Assembly (NCBI RefSeq): GCF_026126405.1
Contig: NZ_JAFMTQ010000002.1
Coordinates: forward strand, 124,001-188,000
DNA from: Aureitalea sp. L0-47
GTDB lineage: Bacteria; Bacteroidota; Bacteroidia; Flavobacteriales; Flavobacteriaceae
DNA length: 64,000 nucleotides
Reading direction: 5' to 3'
A model generated the notes under the pieces. The model was not told where the DNA came from and did no database searches. It worked only from the letters and a program-made list of their open reading frames with translations. This document shows, piece by piece, positions 1-8,670 of the stretch. Position 1 is the first letter of the stretch. Every line of letters starts with the position of its first letter. The translations under genes were made by a program, and so were the position numbers.

Positions 1-382
1 TTCCGCTGTATATCATCGATCCTATTGCCACTATGGCTAAAATATAGAACGTGTGTAACCCTGTTCCTACCCATTTGGAACCGCTCTCCGATAACATCTC
101 ACCGTCTCTCATTTCAGTTTCTACACCTTCAGAAAGAACGTATCCGATGATCACCACGAGTATAAACGCTCCGAGGGACATTAGAGTTTTCTTCAAATTT
201 CCGGAGAAAGTCTCCTTCAGTACATACACCAACACAATAAATATGGTAAGTGCTAATGTTATGTATGCTACGTATAGTTGTAAATTCAATCCGTTATCGC
301 TGAACAGCTCCATGAGAAGCGAAACGATACCTACTACGGCCAGAATTAATACAACTATTCTTAATACTTTATGTAAACCCAT
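1..382 (-). CDS. Partial membrane protein of the ExbB-ExbD locus
   Basis: The reading frame starts with ATG at 382 on the minus strand and runs off the left edge after about 127 codons, so the C-terminus is missing. The visible part has three hydrophobic segments, at about residues 8-24, 36-55 and 68-84, followed by a polar stretch and the start of a fourth hydrophobic segment. It lies 21 bp downstream of the ExbB-type gene on the same strand. In flavobacteria a small multi-pass protein of this kind commonly sits between the exbB gene and the exbD genes, so exbD genes are expected beyond the edge. I recognise no domain, and its role is unknown. Confidence 0.72.
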   Translation of the reverse strand, partial: MGLHKVLRIVVLILAVVGIVSLLMELFSDNGLNLQLYVAYITLALTIFIVLVYVLKETFSGNLKKTLMSLGAFILVVIIGYVLSEGVETEMRDGEMLSESGSKWVGTGLHTFYILAIVAIGSMIYSG

Positions 383-403
383 TCTTTTTCGGTTTTGGAT
401 TAA

Positions 404-1207
404 TTACTTCTTGTTCTTGTAGTCTACAAGCATGTCGATCAAAGTAATTGACGCGTCTTCCATGCTGTTAACGATACTATCGATCTTAGCGATAATATAG
501 TTGTAGAAGATCTGAAGGATAATCGCAACAATTAGTCCGAATACCGTAGTAAGAAGTGCTACCTTAATACCTCCTGCCACAAGAGAAGGGTTCATATCTC
601 CCGCTGCTTCGATCTTATCGAATGCAAGAATCATACCGATTACCGTACCCATGAAACCAAGCATAGGTGCAAGTGCGATGAACAGGGATATCCAGGATAC
701 GTTTTTCTCAAGCTGTCCCATTTGAACACCTCCGTAACCGATAACCGCTTTTTCAGCAGCTTCGATACTCTCATCGGCTCTGTCGAGACCTTGATAGTAT
801 ATAGAAGCAACAGGACCTTTAGTATTTCGGCAAATCTCTTTGGCTGCTTCAACACCACCACTGTTCAGGGCATCTTCAACGCTCTGGGCTAATTTATTTG
901 TGTTGGTAGTAGAAAGGTTTAAGAAGATAATTCTCTCTATGGCAATTGCTAGACCAAGGATTAAACACAATAGAACGATTCCCATAAAGCCAGGGCCTCC
1001 TTCGATAAAACGTTGTTTCAGGGCTTGATGCCACCCTTGAGGCTCCTCGGCTGATCCGCCATCCTCGTCTTGTATGATTGTTACAGTAGCTGAAGTCACC
1101 AACGTTTGAACGTTTGTCGGCATTGTTTGAACAGCTGTTGCGTTTGCGTTGAATGTTCCCGCTAAACAGAGTGCGGCAATCGCCATAATAGAAAATAATT
1201 TTTTCAT
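404..1207 (-). CDS. exbB: MotA/TolQ/ExbB proton channel family protein
   Basis: This 267-residue protein is the proton-channel subunit that, with ExbD and TonB, transmits the proton-motive force to outer-membrane TonB-dependent receptors; three such receptors are encoded in this window. The N-terminus (residues 1-24) looks like a signal or first membrane segment and is followed by an acidic linker. Membrane segments lie at about 75-95, 170-190 and 215-240. The ALAPMLGFMGTVIGMI segment is the MotA/TolQ/ExbB signature around the second conserved helix. The extended N-terminus is usual for flavobacterial ExbB. The partial gene downstream is probably in the same operon. Specific assignment to ExbB rather than TolQ rests on the flavobacterial gene order. 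Confidence 0.9.
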   Translation of the reverse strand: MKKLFSIMAIAALCLAGTFNANATAVQTMPTNVQTLVTSATVTIIQDEDGGSAEEPQGWHQALKQRFIEGGPGFMGIVLLCLILGLAIAIERIIFLNLSTTNTNKLAQSVEDALNSGGVEAAKEICRNTKGPVASIYYQGLDRADESIEAAEKAVIGYGGVQMGQLEKNVSWISLFIALAPMLGFMGTVIGMILAFDKIEAAGDMNPSLVAGGIKVALLTTVFGLIVAIILQIFYNYIIAKIDSIVNSMEDASITLIDMLVDYKNKK

Positions 1208-1599
1208 TGCTATCGACTTAAAGTTTGTTTTTAGTTAATGGTTAAAGATATAAAAATAATTAGTTAATGTGCAATTATTCTGAGAATGTGAGAAGCATAC
1301 TCACAATTCTTTGATGAAATAACATTTTAATCGGATAAAATGCTTCGGAATAGCCTAAAATCAACCATTCACGAAATTTGAAACAGCTTCAGTCCACGAT
1401 CGAAATGACTGAAGTGAGCCCTGGTATATAACCAATTCTACACCCAGTGTTTTCTGCGATTCCACCACATCCGATAATTGTCAAAACCCTTCTCTGGTTT
1501 TTAGTTCTATCGCCTTTCGAGACATATCTTAGTAAGGGCGGTTGGCATAACAAGAAGCACAAAGCTGAATTTCTACACCACTCAATTCCCTTCAGTTAT

Positions 1600-1899
1600 A
1601 CTGACAATGAACGTAGATGCTCCTCAATCCCACACTTTATTCAACGTCATGGGATTAACTCGCCCGCCTCGCGGCCTACCTTCGTCGCAAAATTCTTTTG
1701 CTCCTCGGTAATGCTCCTCAATCCAACACTTTATTCAACGTCATGGGATTAACTCACCCGCCTCGCGGCCTACCTTCGTCGCAAAATTCTTTTGCTCCTC
1801 GGTAATGCTCCTCAATCCAACACTTTATTCAACGTCATGGGATTAACTCGCTTCGCTCGTTGATCCCAAAAGGCAATACTGGCAATGAACGTAGATGCT
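1600..1899. repeat. 22-bp direct repeat flanking the tandem array
   Basis: Positions 1600-1621 and 1878-1899 match at 21 of 22 bases; both contain CAATGAACGTAGATGCT. They bracket the 94-bp array, so the whole 280-bp block may be one larger duplicated unit. Confidence 0.8.
1618..1850. repeat. 94-bp tandem repeat, about 2.5 copies
   Basis: Copies begin at 1618, 1712 and 1806 with the words TGCTCCTCAATCC or a one-base variant. The first two copies are complete and differ at about two positions; the third stops after about 45 bp, where the sequence changes to CGCTTCGCTCG. The unit includes the GC-rich word CGCCTCGCGGCCTACC. No protein frame is conserved through the array that I trust. The near identity of the copies implies recent duplication or continuing homogenisation. 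Confidence 0.9.
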
Positions 1900-1922
1900 G
1901 CGCATCTTAAAGTTACTCGTTC

Positions 1923-1957
1923 AAAAATTTGCTCAAGCAAGCTTGGACAAATTTTTT
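1923..1957 (-). terminator. Palindrome downstream of tRNA-Ser, likely terminator
   Basis: AAAAATTTG at 1923-1931 pairs with CAAATTTTT at 1948-1956, with a second short pairing CAAG/CTTG inside. On the minus strand it follows the tRNA-Ser 3' end by about 20 bp and finishes in a T-rich run, as an intrinsic terminator would. Confidence 0.55.
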
Positions 1958-1975
1958 CGCTCGTAACTTCATTCG

Positions 1976-2063
1976 CAGAGAGGAAGGGATTCGAACCCTC
2001 GATACGCTTTTGGCGTATACACACTTTCCAGGCGTGCGCCTTCGACCACTCGGCCACCTCTCT
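1976..2063 (-). tRNA. tRNA-Ser (anticodon GGA)
   Basis: The reverse complement folds as a class II tRNA. The acceptor stem is AGAGAGG paired with CCTCTCT and the discriminator base is G. The anticodon loop CTGGAAA gives anticodon GGA. There is a long variable arm (GTATACGCCAAAAGCGTATC), and the T arm contains GGTTCGAATCC. The 3' CCA is not encoded; the genome continues CGA. The long variable arm and GGA anticodon both fit a serine tRNA that reads UCC and UCU. Confidence 0.97.
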
Positions 2064-2148
2064 AAATTCCTTTCAGCAACCTACGTCTGTAAAGGGTTGC
2101 CAAATAACAAAAAAAATAGCGTCTATTAAAATATTTTTGAGGAAAATT

Positions 2149-3177
2149 CTAGGTCATTTCACCTCTCAAGGAAGTCTCGAATATGGTTCGGAAGCTTTTC
2201 TGAGAAATCCCATGACCAAGCAAATACATCAACTTAGCTAAAGCAGCCTCTGTAGTAATATCTTTCCCGGAAATCACTCCGAGTCTTTTTAAAGCCACAC
2301 TGGTTTCATACAACCCCATATTAACACTACCTCCCGAACACTGAGTTACATTAATAACAGGAATTCCCCGTTCAATAACCTCAGCAATCCCTTTTAAAAA
2401 CCACTCTTTAGTGGTGACATTCCCACTACCATAGGTTTCTATAATCAACCCTTTCAGCTCACTGTAGGAAATCATATGATTGAAAGTATGTTCATCCAGG
2501 CCAGGGAACATTTTCATAAGGATCACACCGGAGCTCATTTTTTTGAACACAGTGAATTTTTTTCGCCTGTTCGGAACTAAAAGAGCTTCCCTGTTAATTG
2601 TAAGCTCTACCCCACTCTCCGCCAGAGGTGGATAATTCAGGGAAGTAAAAGCTTCGAAGTGCTGTGCATTGATCTTGGTTGTGCGGTTGGCTCTGTATAA
2701 TTTGTATTCAAAATACAGGCAAACTTCCGAGATTAGCGGATTCCCTTTATGTTGCATAGTGGCCAGCTGCATAGAGGTGATCAGATTCTCTTTAGCATCA
2801 GTTCTGAGGTCTCCAATGGGTAGTTGGGATCCTGTGAAAATGACTGGCTTCCCCAAATTCTCCATCATAAAACTAAGCGCCGAAGCCGTGTAGGACATAG
2901 TATCACTACCGTGCAAGACCACAAACCCATCATATTCCTCATAGTTTTCCTCGATAATGGAAACAAGTTTCACCCAGTATTCAGGGTTCATATTCGAACT
3001 ATCCAAAGGTTCTTCAAAACTATGAGTCGCAATAGAACAATCCAGTAAGTTCAATTCGGGTATATGAGTTAGGAGCTCATCGAAATTGAAATTCTTCAAA
3101 GCACCCGTGTTGAAATCCAAAAGCATCCCTATGGTTCCTCCTGTATAGATCAACAATATTTTCGGCACCTGTTTCAT
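2149..3177 (-). CDS. ansA: Type I asparaginase
   Basis: This 342-residue protein is a cytoplasmic L-asparaginase, which hydrolyses asparagine to aspartate and ammonia. The first catalytic threonine lies in YTGGTIG (Thr12 in TGGT) and the second in HGSDTM (Asp92-Thr93), followed by the expected lysine in the DAKEN motif. There is no signal peptide, which separates it from periplasmic type II enzymes. The ATG at 3177 directly abuts the TAG stop of the upstream tatD-like gene, so the two are probably translationally coupled in one operon. Length is normal for the AnsA family. Some family members also act on glutamine, and sequence alone does not settle specificity. Confidence 0.93.
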   Translation of the reverse strand: MKQVPKILLIYTGGTIGMLLDFNTGALKNFNFDELLTHIPELNLLDCSIATHSFEEPLDSSNMNPEYWVKLVSIIEENYEEYDGFVVLHGSDTMSYTASALSFMMENLGKPVIFTGSQLPIGDLRTDAKENLITSMQLATMQHKGNPLISEVCLYFEYKLYRANRTTKINAQHFEAFTSLNYPPLAESGVELTINREALLVPNRRKKFTVFKKMSSGVILMKMFPGLDEHTFNHMISYSELKGLIIETYGSGNVTTKEWFLKGIAEVIERGIPVINVTQCSGGSVNMGLYETSVALKRLGVISGKDITTEAALAKLMYLLGHGISQKSFRTIFETSLRGEMT

Positions 3178-3945
3178 CTAAATTCCAAATATTTCTTTTG
3201 AATTTTCTGTGGTGATCTTCGCGACCTCTTCAGAAGTAACACCATAAACGGAAGCAACCTTTTCAGCAATTAAACTCAAATAAGAACTTTCATTCCGCTT
3301 GCCCCGATACGGCACAGGAGAAAGATAGGGTGAATCCGTCTCAAGCACAATATGTTTTAGATCTATCTCATCTAAAAATTGATCGATCTTCCCGTTTTTG
3401 AAGGTAACCACCCCACCAATACCCAGTTTCATATTGAAGCCGATCGCTCTTTCCGCCTGTTCCCGGGTTCCGGTAAAACAGTGAAATATCCCAAATAAGG
3501 AGTCGTCTTTTTCTGTTTCCAATACCTCAAAGATCTCATCGAAGGATTCCCTGCAATGAATCACAATGGGCAATCCTTTATTCTTGGCCAATTGGATTTG
3601 TCTTCTGAATGCTTCCTTCTGAATTTCAAGTGTAGAGGTATCCCAATACAGGTCTATACCTATCTCCCCTACCGCTACAAAGTCGCGTTGCTGAAACGCC
3701 TCCTCAACCAACTCCAGTTCACGTAAATACGTATCTGGCTTTACCGAAGTAGGATGCAGGCCCATCATCAATTGAACCTTGTCTGGATAGTTCTGCTCCA
3801 ATTTATACATGGCTTCTGTGTAAGAAGAATCGATGGCCGGGACGAAAAATCGTTGCACGCCTGCCTCAAAGGCTCTATTCATCATAGCATCTCGATCCGA
3901 ATCGAATCCTTCGCTGTACAAGTGCGTATGGGTGTCTGTCAACAT
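3178..3945 (-). CDS. tatD: TatD family metal-dependent DNase
   Basis: This is a TIM-barrel hydrolase of the TatD/YcfH family, which are metal-dependent 3'-5' exonucleases acting on DNA. I take the start at the ATG at 3945 because it places the metal ligands HTH at residues 6-8, where the family has them; an in-frame start at 3984 would add 13 residues that match nothing. Other family landmarks are GEIGIDLYW, IHCRES, FHCFTGT and ETDSPYLSP, which supply the remaining metal ligands. The protein is 255 residues, a usual length. It is cotranscribed with ansA and diverges from the aspartyl-protease-like gene, whose possible upstream start codons overlap this start. Confidence 0.93.
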   Translation of the reverse strand: MLTDTHTHLYSEGFDSDRDAMMNRAFEAGVQRFFVPAIDSSYTEAMYKLEQNYPDKVQLMMGLHPTSVKPDTYLRELELVEEAFQQRDFVAVGEIGIDLYWDTSTLEIQKEAFRRQIQLAKNKGLPIVIHCRESFDEIFEVLETEKDDSLFGIFHCFTGTREQAERAIGFNMKLGIGGVVTFKNGKIDQFLDEIDLKHIVLETDSPYLSPVPYRGKRNESSYLSLIAEKVASVYGVTSEEVAKITTENSKEIFGI

Positions 3946-3991
3946 GGCTACAAATCTAACCATTTTGTTAGCTATCTTTACCAAAAAAAGA

Positions 3992-4429
3992 GTGACCGCA
4001 TTACGAGAGCTGATGGAATCCGACGGATTTTACCGTATTCCATTGAAAAAACTTAAAACAGGGCATTACAAAGTTGAAGCCAGGGTAAATGAAATAAAAG
4101 GTGATTTCATAGTAGATACAGGAGCTTCCAGCAGTTGTATCGGCTTCTCCAGTGTAGATCGTTTTATCATGCTTACCGAACAAAGCGAATTAAAAGCGGC
4201 GGGGGCGGGTGCAACGAATATGGAAACTCATGTTGCCAGGAACAACAGATTCCAGGTGGGAGAGAAGCAATACAATAAAATGGACTTTGTTATCTTCGAT
4301 CTAAGCCATGTAAATGAAGCACTTATTCAGGTAGAAGAAAAACCCGTAGAGGGAATTCTCGGGGCCGATTTTCTAAAAGAGAACCGTGCCGTAATAGACT
4401 ACGGGAGAAACGTTCTTTACCTGAAATAG
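3992..4429 (+). CDS. Retropepsin-like aspartic protease family protein
   Basis: This small protein of about 145 residues has the clan AA active-site signature VDTGASSS (Asp42 by the start used here) and the later hydrophobic-glycine motif EGILGADFL, which together define a single-lobe retropepsin-like fold that would work as a dimer. The start is not certain. I prefer the GTG at 3992 because the resulting N-terminus (TALRELMESDGF) resembles flavobacterial relatives as I remember them. An ATG at 4013 is the alternative, and an ATG at 3944 would overlap the divergent tatD start. There is no signal peptide with the preferred start, so it is probably cytoplasmic. No substrate is known for this bacterial family. 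Confidence 0.8.
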   Translation: MTALRELMESDGFYRIPLKKLKTGHYKVEARVNEIKGDFIVDTGASSSCIGFSSVDRFIMLTEQSELKAAGAGATNMETHVARNNRFQVGEKQYNKMDFVIFDLSHVNEALIQVEEKPVEGILGADFLKENRAVIDYGRNVLYLK

Positions 4430-4479
4430 AACAGAATAGCCTATATTTGTCGGAAGCTAGTCCCCCAATAAGCTTATAT

Positions 4480-6501
4480 ATGAAGGCGTTGCCTAAATTC
4501 TTTCTTTTATTTTTAATTCTCCTGTCCCTTTCTTCCCGGGCACAGGACATTCAATACTATTTAGATCTATCCGAAAATTCCAGTAACTCGCAAGAACGGT
4601 TGATAGCTATGGATTCGGTGGTGAGTATTGCTAAGAGAACCGATATAAACAGCTTCATCAACTACAGCCTGCAGTATATTGAAATTGCAAAAGAGATGGA
4701 TAGCATCGAGGCAGCAGCCAGAAAGATGATCAATGTTCATTATAGCCTGAGTTCGGTGAAAAATGAACCTCGAGAAGCACTAACGATCATCGATGGGATC
4801 TTAGCTCGAAAGTATAAGATAAAGGACAGCTACTTGCTTGGTGGACTATACTTAAAACGAGGTGGGTCGAATTACAAGCTTAATCTGACTGACGCCATTG
4901 AGGACTATAAAATGGCGATTGCCAGTTTTACTGAAAAAGATTCCCTTTTCATAGCCGATGCCTATTTGTTTAGTGGACAGGCTTATTCCAACCTGGGTAA
5001 ATTCGTTCCAGCCGGTGAAAGCTATCGCAAGGCGTACAATTATTTCGAGGCGCTGAAGGATTATGAATATATGTTTTACGCCCAACAAGGTATCACCACT
5101 ATGTTCAGCATGAATGGCTTTCATGAGAAGGCGATGATAGAACGGGAAAAGAACATTAAAAAAATTGAATCTCTGGGACTGCTTCACCATCTCCCTACTG
5201 AATATTATAACCAGGCGCTCGATTACGAAAAGATCGGGAATAAGATCAAATATCTCGAGTACTTGTTTAAAGCGAAAGAGGCCATTGATAATTCAAGAGA
5301 TAATGATCTGGAGATCTCCAATGAGATGTACGTTTATGCCGAACTGGTGGACTATTATTGTGAAAGCGGGCAAATTGCAGCCGCTGAAGATTACCTGATC
5401 CTCATAAATCAGTTTCACGAGAACTCCCAAGACGATCTCATTACCTCATCTCAGTATCTTGGAGCGAATGCCAGGTATCATTATGCGAAAGCCGAGTACG
5501 GTATTGCCCTTAATTATGCAAAACAAAAACTCGACAAAGCCGAAACACTCAAATATGAGGAAAACATTCTTTCCTCTCATAAGTTATTGTCGGATATATA
5601 TACGGCCCAAGGTAATTTCAGAAAGGCTTTGGAACACGAAGAAGCTTACTCCGAATTAAAAGATTACATCTATAACAAAGGAGTCGCAAACTCGCTGGCG
5701 TATTACCAAACCCTGTACGAAACCGAAAAGAATGAAAAGGAACTGGTAGAGCAAAAAGCCAGCATTCAGCTTCTAGAAAAGGACAACCAAACCTTTAAGA
5801 AGTTAATGATCTTTGGTGGAGTGGCCTTATTGTTACTATTTGGGGTTATTCTGTTGTATAGAAACCAGTTGTATTTTAAGAACCGAAAGGTGATGCAGGA
5901 GAAATTCAGTCAGGAACTCATCGTCTCCCAGGAGGAAGAGCGAATGAGGATTTCCAAAGACCTGCACGACGGACTGGGACAGCGATTACTAGTTGTAAAA
6001 AATAAGCTCATGGCCTCCGGTGATGCCGAAACCAAAAATATGATCGATGAAACCATTGAAGAGGTTAGAGCTATTTCCAGGGACCTGCACCCATTCCAGT
6101 TGCAGGAATTGGGTATTACTAAAGCACTTGAGCACACGATTACTCAGATAGACGAAAACACCACATTGTTCATCTCTTCAGAAATAGAGAATATAGATAA
6201 TATATTTGACCAGGAGGCAGAAGTAAACATCTACCGGATTGTCCAGGAGAGCCTGAGTAATGTATTAAAACACGCAAAAGCAGAGGCAAGTAAGATTTCC
6301 GTGAAAAAAATGGCTAACTTTGTAGTAATCTCCATTAAGGATAATGGAGTTGGATTCGACTTCTCGGACAAACTGCAAAACGTAAAATCCTTAGGACTAA
6401 AAACACTGGTGGAACGCACACGGTTCCTGGACGGGCAGATGAAAGTCGAATCGAAAGCAAATAACGGAACTACCTTACAATTTCAATTTCCTATTTCGTG
6501 A
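4480..6501 (+). CDS. TPR-containing sensor histidine kinase (NarL/LuxR type)
   Basis: This 673-residue kinase begins with a signal peptide (residues 1-22, ending before QDIQYY), continues with a long helical region containing tetratricopeptide repeats (about 40-410), one membrane helix at about 443-463, a coiled coil, and a HisKA_3 dimerisation domain. The phosphoacceptor is His496 in DLHDGLGQR. The ATPase domain has NIYRIVQESLSNVLKHAKA (N box) and DNGVGFD (G1 box). The ATG at 4480 is chosen over an upstream TTG at 4447 because it gives a clean signal peptide. The TPR part would lie in the periplasm, so the signal may be a peptide or protein contact. The next gene is its response regulator, overlapping by 4 bp. 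Confidence 0.93.
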   Translation: MKALPKFFLLFLILLSLSSRAQDIQYYLDLSENSSNSQERLIAMDSVVSIAKRTDINSFINYSLQYIEIAKEMDSIEAAARKMINVHYSLSSVKNEPREALTIIDGILARKYKIKDSYLLGGLYLKRGGSNYKLNLTDAIEDYKMAIASFTEKDSLFIADAYLFSGQAYSNLGKFVPAGESYRKAYNYFEALKDYEYMFYAQQGITTMFSMNGFHEKAMIEREKNIKKIESLGLLHHLPTEYYNQALDYEKIGNKIKYLEYLFKAKEAIDNSRDNDLEISNEMYVYAELVDYYCESGQIAAAEDYLILINQFHENSQDDLITSSQYLGANARYHYAKAEYGIALNYAKQKLDKAETLKYEENILSSHKLLSDIYTAQGNFRKALEHEEAYSELKDYIYNKGVANSLAYYQTLYETEKNEKELVEQKASIQLLEKDNQTFKKLMIFGGVALLLLFGVILLYRNQLYFKNRKVMQEKFSQELIVSQEEERMRISKDLHDGLGQRLLVVKNKLMASGDAETKNMIDETIEEVRAISRDLHPFQLQELGITKALEHTITQIDENTTLFISSEIENIDNIFDQEAEVNIYRIVQESLSNVLKHAKAEASKISVKKMANFVVISIKDNGVGFDFSDKLQNVKSLGLKTLVERTRFLDGQMKVESKANNGTTLQFQFPIS

Positions 6502-7130
6502 AACACAAATCAATTATAACTGCAGACGACCATCCCCTGCTTCTCAAAGGATTGAATGATTTCCTTATTGAGAAGCGCTATAACATTGTGGGCAGTGGAT
6601 CCAACGGACGGGAAGCATATAACCTAATCACAAAGTTAAAACCAGATATTGCAATTCTGGATATCCAAATGCCCTTTATGTCTGGCCTTGAAATTGCCAA
6701 AAAATGCAAGACCAACGGTATAAATACTAAGATCGTTCTTATCACTATTCACAAAGAAAAAGAGCTATATAACAAAGCCCAGGAATTGAACATCTTCGGA
6801 TACATTCTGAAAGAATTCGCCATCGAAGAAATCGAGAACTGTATCGAAACCGTTTCAGAAGGGAAACCTTATTTCAGTCAGAAAATTAAGGATATGCTCA
6901 ACACAAATAGTGCAGACGATGAAGCACTGAATGTATTAACCCCTTCAGAAAAAAAGATCCTAAAATTGATAGCCCGGGATAAAACGAACAAAGAGATCGC
7001 TTCCTTACTCTTTATTTCTTACCGAACTGTGGAAAAACACAGATCGAATATTATCAACAAACTGAAGCTGGAACCCAAGACAAACAGCCTTCTCAGTTGG
7101 GCCAAGGAGCACCACGATAAACTACAATAA
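6498..7130 (+). CDS. LuxR/NarL family response regulator
   Basis: This 210-residue protein has a receiver domain (residues 4-120) with the acidic pair ADD at 9-11, phosphoacceptor Asp55 in ILDIQMP, and a C-terminal LuxR-type helix-turn-helix (about 142-205) containing LTPSEKKILKLIA and NKEIASLLFISYRTVEKH. It starts with GTG at 6498, overlapping the kinase stop by 4 bp, so the two are translationally coupled and almost certainly partners. The receiver lacks the usual lysine-proline pair after beta-5 in classical form and reads LKEFA there, which is common in NarL-type regulators. Target genes are not evident; the flanking genes show no obvious shared theme. Confidence 0.94.
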   Translation: MKHKSIITADDHPLLLKGLNDFLIEKRYNIVGSGSNGREAYNLITKLKPDIAILDIQMPFMSGLEIAKKCKTNGINTKIVLITIHKEKELYNKAQELNIFGYILKEFAIEEIENCIETVSEGKPYFSQKIKDMLNTNSADDEALNVLTPSEKKILKLIARDKTNKEIASLLFISYRTVEKHRSNIINKLKLEPKTNSLLSWAKEHHDKLQ

Positions 7131-7213
7131 AACCGTGGACTTTAATTAATTACGTGTTAACACGTATTTCACTTTTTGCAAATCTTTGCCACCTTAGCGC
7201 TGTGAAAGATCTT

Positions 7214-7339
7214 ATGGTAACTAAGGATAACAATGGCGGTAAACCGACTACAAAAAAGGTGCTTTTCATTGTGATAGCTGTCTTCGTTGTTTCAATCGTT
7301 TTACTGAACTTATTAAACTATTTTGTTTCATATAAATAA
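7214..7339 (+). CDS. Possible small single-pass membrane protein
   Basis: An ATG at 7214 opens a 41-residue frame with a charged N-terminus (TKDNNGGKPTTKK), one strong hydrophobic helix (about 16-36) and a short polar tail. A longer version starting at 7154 looks unlikely because it would run through the probable promoter (AATCTTTG near 7181). The gene is followed within 30 bp by a strong terminator. The helix and charge pattern look protein-like, but the reading frame is short and I recognise no family. Confidence 0.42.
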   Translation: MVTKDNNGGKPTTKKVLFIVIAVFVVSIVLLNLLNYFVSYK

Positions 7340-7366
7340 GTCCGTTAAGATTTCAACTAACTAACC

Positions 7367-7398
7367 AATAAAAGCCCGGCACGACCGGGCTTTTATTT
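7367..7398. terminator. Bidirectional intrinsic terminator
   Basis: AATAAAAGCCCGG at 7367-7379 pairs with CCGGGCTTTTATT at 7385-7397 around a 5-base loop. It has T-rich sides on both strands and lies between convergent transcription units (the small membrane protein from the left, sucB from the right). Confidence 0.9.
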
Positions 7399-7419
7399 GC
7401 AATTTTTCTAACTGAATTT

Positions 7420-8646
7420 CTACAGTTCCAGTGCTTTTTTCACGTCGTTGTCCATCAACAACTCCACCGGATTTTCAAGGGCTTCTTTTACTGCCACCAG
7501 GAATCCAACAGATTCTCTTCCATCGATAATACGGTGGTCGTAGCTTAAGGCCACGAACATTACAGGCGCAATAACGATCTCTCCGTTTTTCACAACCGGC
7601 CTTTCTACAATATTGTGCATTCCCAGGATACCCGATTGAGGAGGATTGATAATAGGTGTGGATAACATACTGCCAAATACACCTCCGTTGGATATGGTAA
7701 ATGTACCGCCAGTCATCTCGTCTACCGTGATCTCTCCATCCCTTGCGCGAAGCGCAAGTCTTTTAACTTCAGATTCAACTCCTCTGAATGTAAGGTTCTC
7801 AGCATTTCGGATTACCGGCACCATCAATCCTTTTGGTCCGGATACAGCAATAGAGATATCCTTGTAGTCGTAAGTAATTTTGTAATCTCCGTCGATCATT
7901 GAATTTACGTCCGGATACAGTTCCAGAGCTCGAACCACTGCCAGAGTGAAGAACGACATAAATCCCAGGCTAACTTCATGCTTCTCCTTAAATGTCTCTT
8001 TGTATTGCTTTCTCAGTTCGAAGATAGGTCCCATATCCACTTCATTGAAAGTGGTGAGCATGGCTGTTTCATTCTTGGCAGCCACCAGTCTTTCGGCTAC
8101 TTTTCGTCTTAGCATCGACAACTTCTTGCGCTCTGAACCTCTTCCTCCAAGACCCGGAGTACCCATTGAAGGAATGGCTTTAGATGCGTCATCCTTAGTA
8201 ATTCTGCCATCTCTTCCTGTCCCTGAAACGGTTGCGGGATCGATTCCTTTCTCATCCAGGATTTTCTTAGCCGCTGGCGAAGGAGTGCCTGTGGCGTACG
8301 TCTTGGATTTGTTTTCAGTTTTTGCCGGCTCCTTTTTTTCTTCTGAAGCGGGCTGATTGGTTTCTTCTTTGGATTCTTCTTTTGATGGTTCAACCCCTTC
8401 CGGCTTTGGTGCATCCGTATCGATAAGGCATACAACTTCACCCACAGCTACGGCATCACCTTCTTCTGCCTTGAGGGTAATGACGCCACTTGCCTCAGCA
8501 GGTAGTTCAAGGGTTGCTTTATCGCTATCTACCTCGGCGATCGCCTGGTCTTTTTCCACATAATCGCCATCCTCAACTAGCCATTGAGCGATTTCGACTT
8601 CGGTAATTGACTCTCCCGGTGATGGGACTTTCATTTCTAAAGGCAT
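7420..8646 (-). CDS. sucB: 2-oxoglutarate dehydrogenase E2, dihydrolipoyllysine succinyltransferase
   Basis: This 408-residue enzyme is the core of the 2-oxoglutarate dehydrogenase complex of the citric acid cycle and transfers succinyl groups from lipoate to coenzyme A. A lipoyl domain fills residues 1-76 with the lipoylated Lys43 in DSDKATLEL. A linker rich in Lys, Glu and Pro follows, then a peripheral subunit-binding domain (about 117-155) and the catalytic acyltransferase domain. The active site HRIIDGR (His371, Asp375) is intact. It lies 24 bp downstream of sucA on the same strand, so the two form one operon. Only one lipoyl domain is present, as usual for SucB. Confidence 0.96.
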   Translation of the reverse strand: MPLEMKVPSPGESITEVEIAQWLVEDGDYVEKDQAIAEVDSDKATLELPAEASGVITLKAEEGDAVAVGEVVCLIDTDAPKPEGVEPSKEESKEETNQPASEEKKEPAKTENKSKTYATGTPSPAAKKILDEKGIDPATVSGTGRDGRITKDDASKAIPSMGTPGLGGRGSERKKLSMLRRKVAERLVAAKNETAMLTTFNEVDMGPIFELRKQYKETFKEKHEVSLGFMSFFTLAVVRALELYPDVNSMIDGDYKITYDYKDISIAVSGPKGLMVPVIRNAENLTFRGVESEVKRLALRARDGEITVDEMTGGTFTISNGGVFGSMLSTPIINPPQSGILGMHNIVERPVVKNGEIVIAPVMFVALSYDHRIIDGRESVGFLVAVKEALENPVELLMDNDVKKALEL

Positions 8647-8670
8647 ATGTTCTAATTATCTTTTTCAGAA

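Larger units (their letters stand above)
1208..1975. other. Gene-free region with repeats between exbB and tRNA-Ser
   Basis: This 768-bp stretch has no convincing gene on either strand. Short open frames are present but have no recognisable protein features and run through repeated DNA. The left part (1208-1600) is plain AT-rich sequence upstream of exbB and must hold its promoter. The right part holds a 94-bp tandem repeat and a longer direct repeat that brackets it, then an AT-rich palindrome next to the tRNA. Confidence 0.7.

Noticed and set aside
1447-1752. Open reading frame of 101 codons on the plus strand
   Set aside because: It runs through the 94-bp tandem repeat, has no recognisable protein features, and its codon use is erratic.
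1812-2241. Several reading frames around tRNA-Ser
   Set aside because: They read through the tRNA gene and its flanking palindrome; typical spurious frames over a tRNA.
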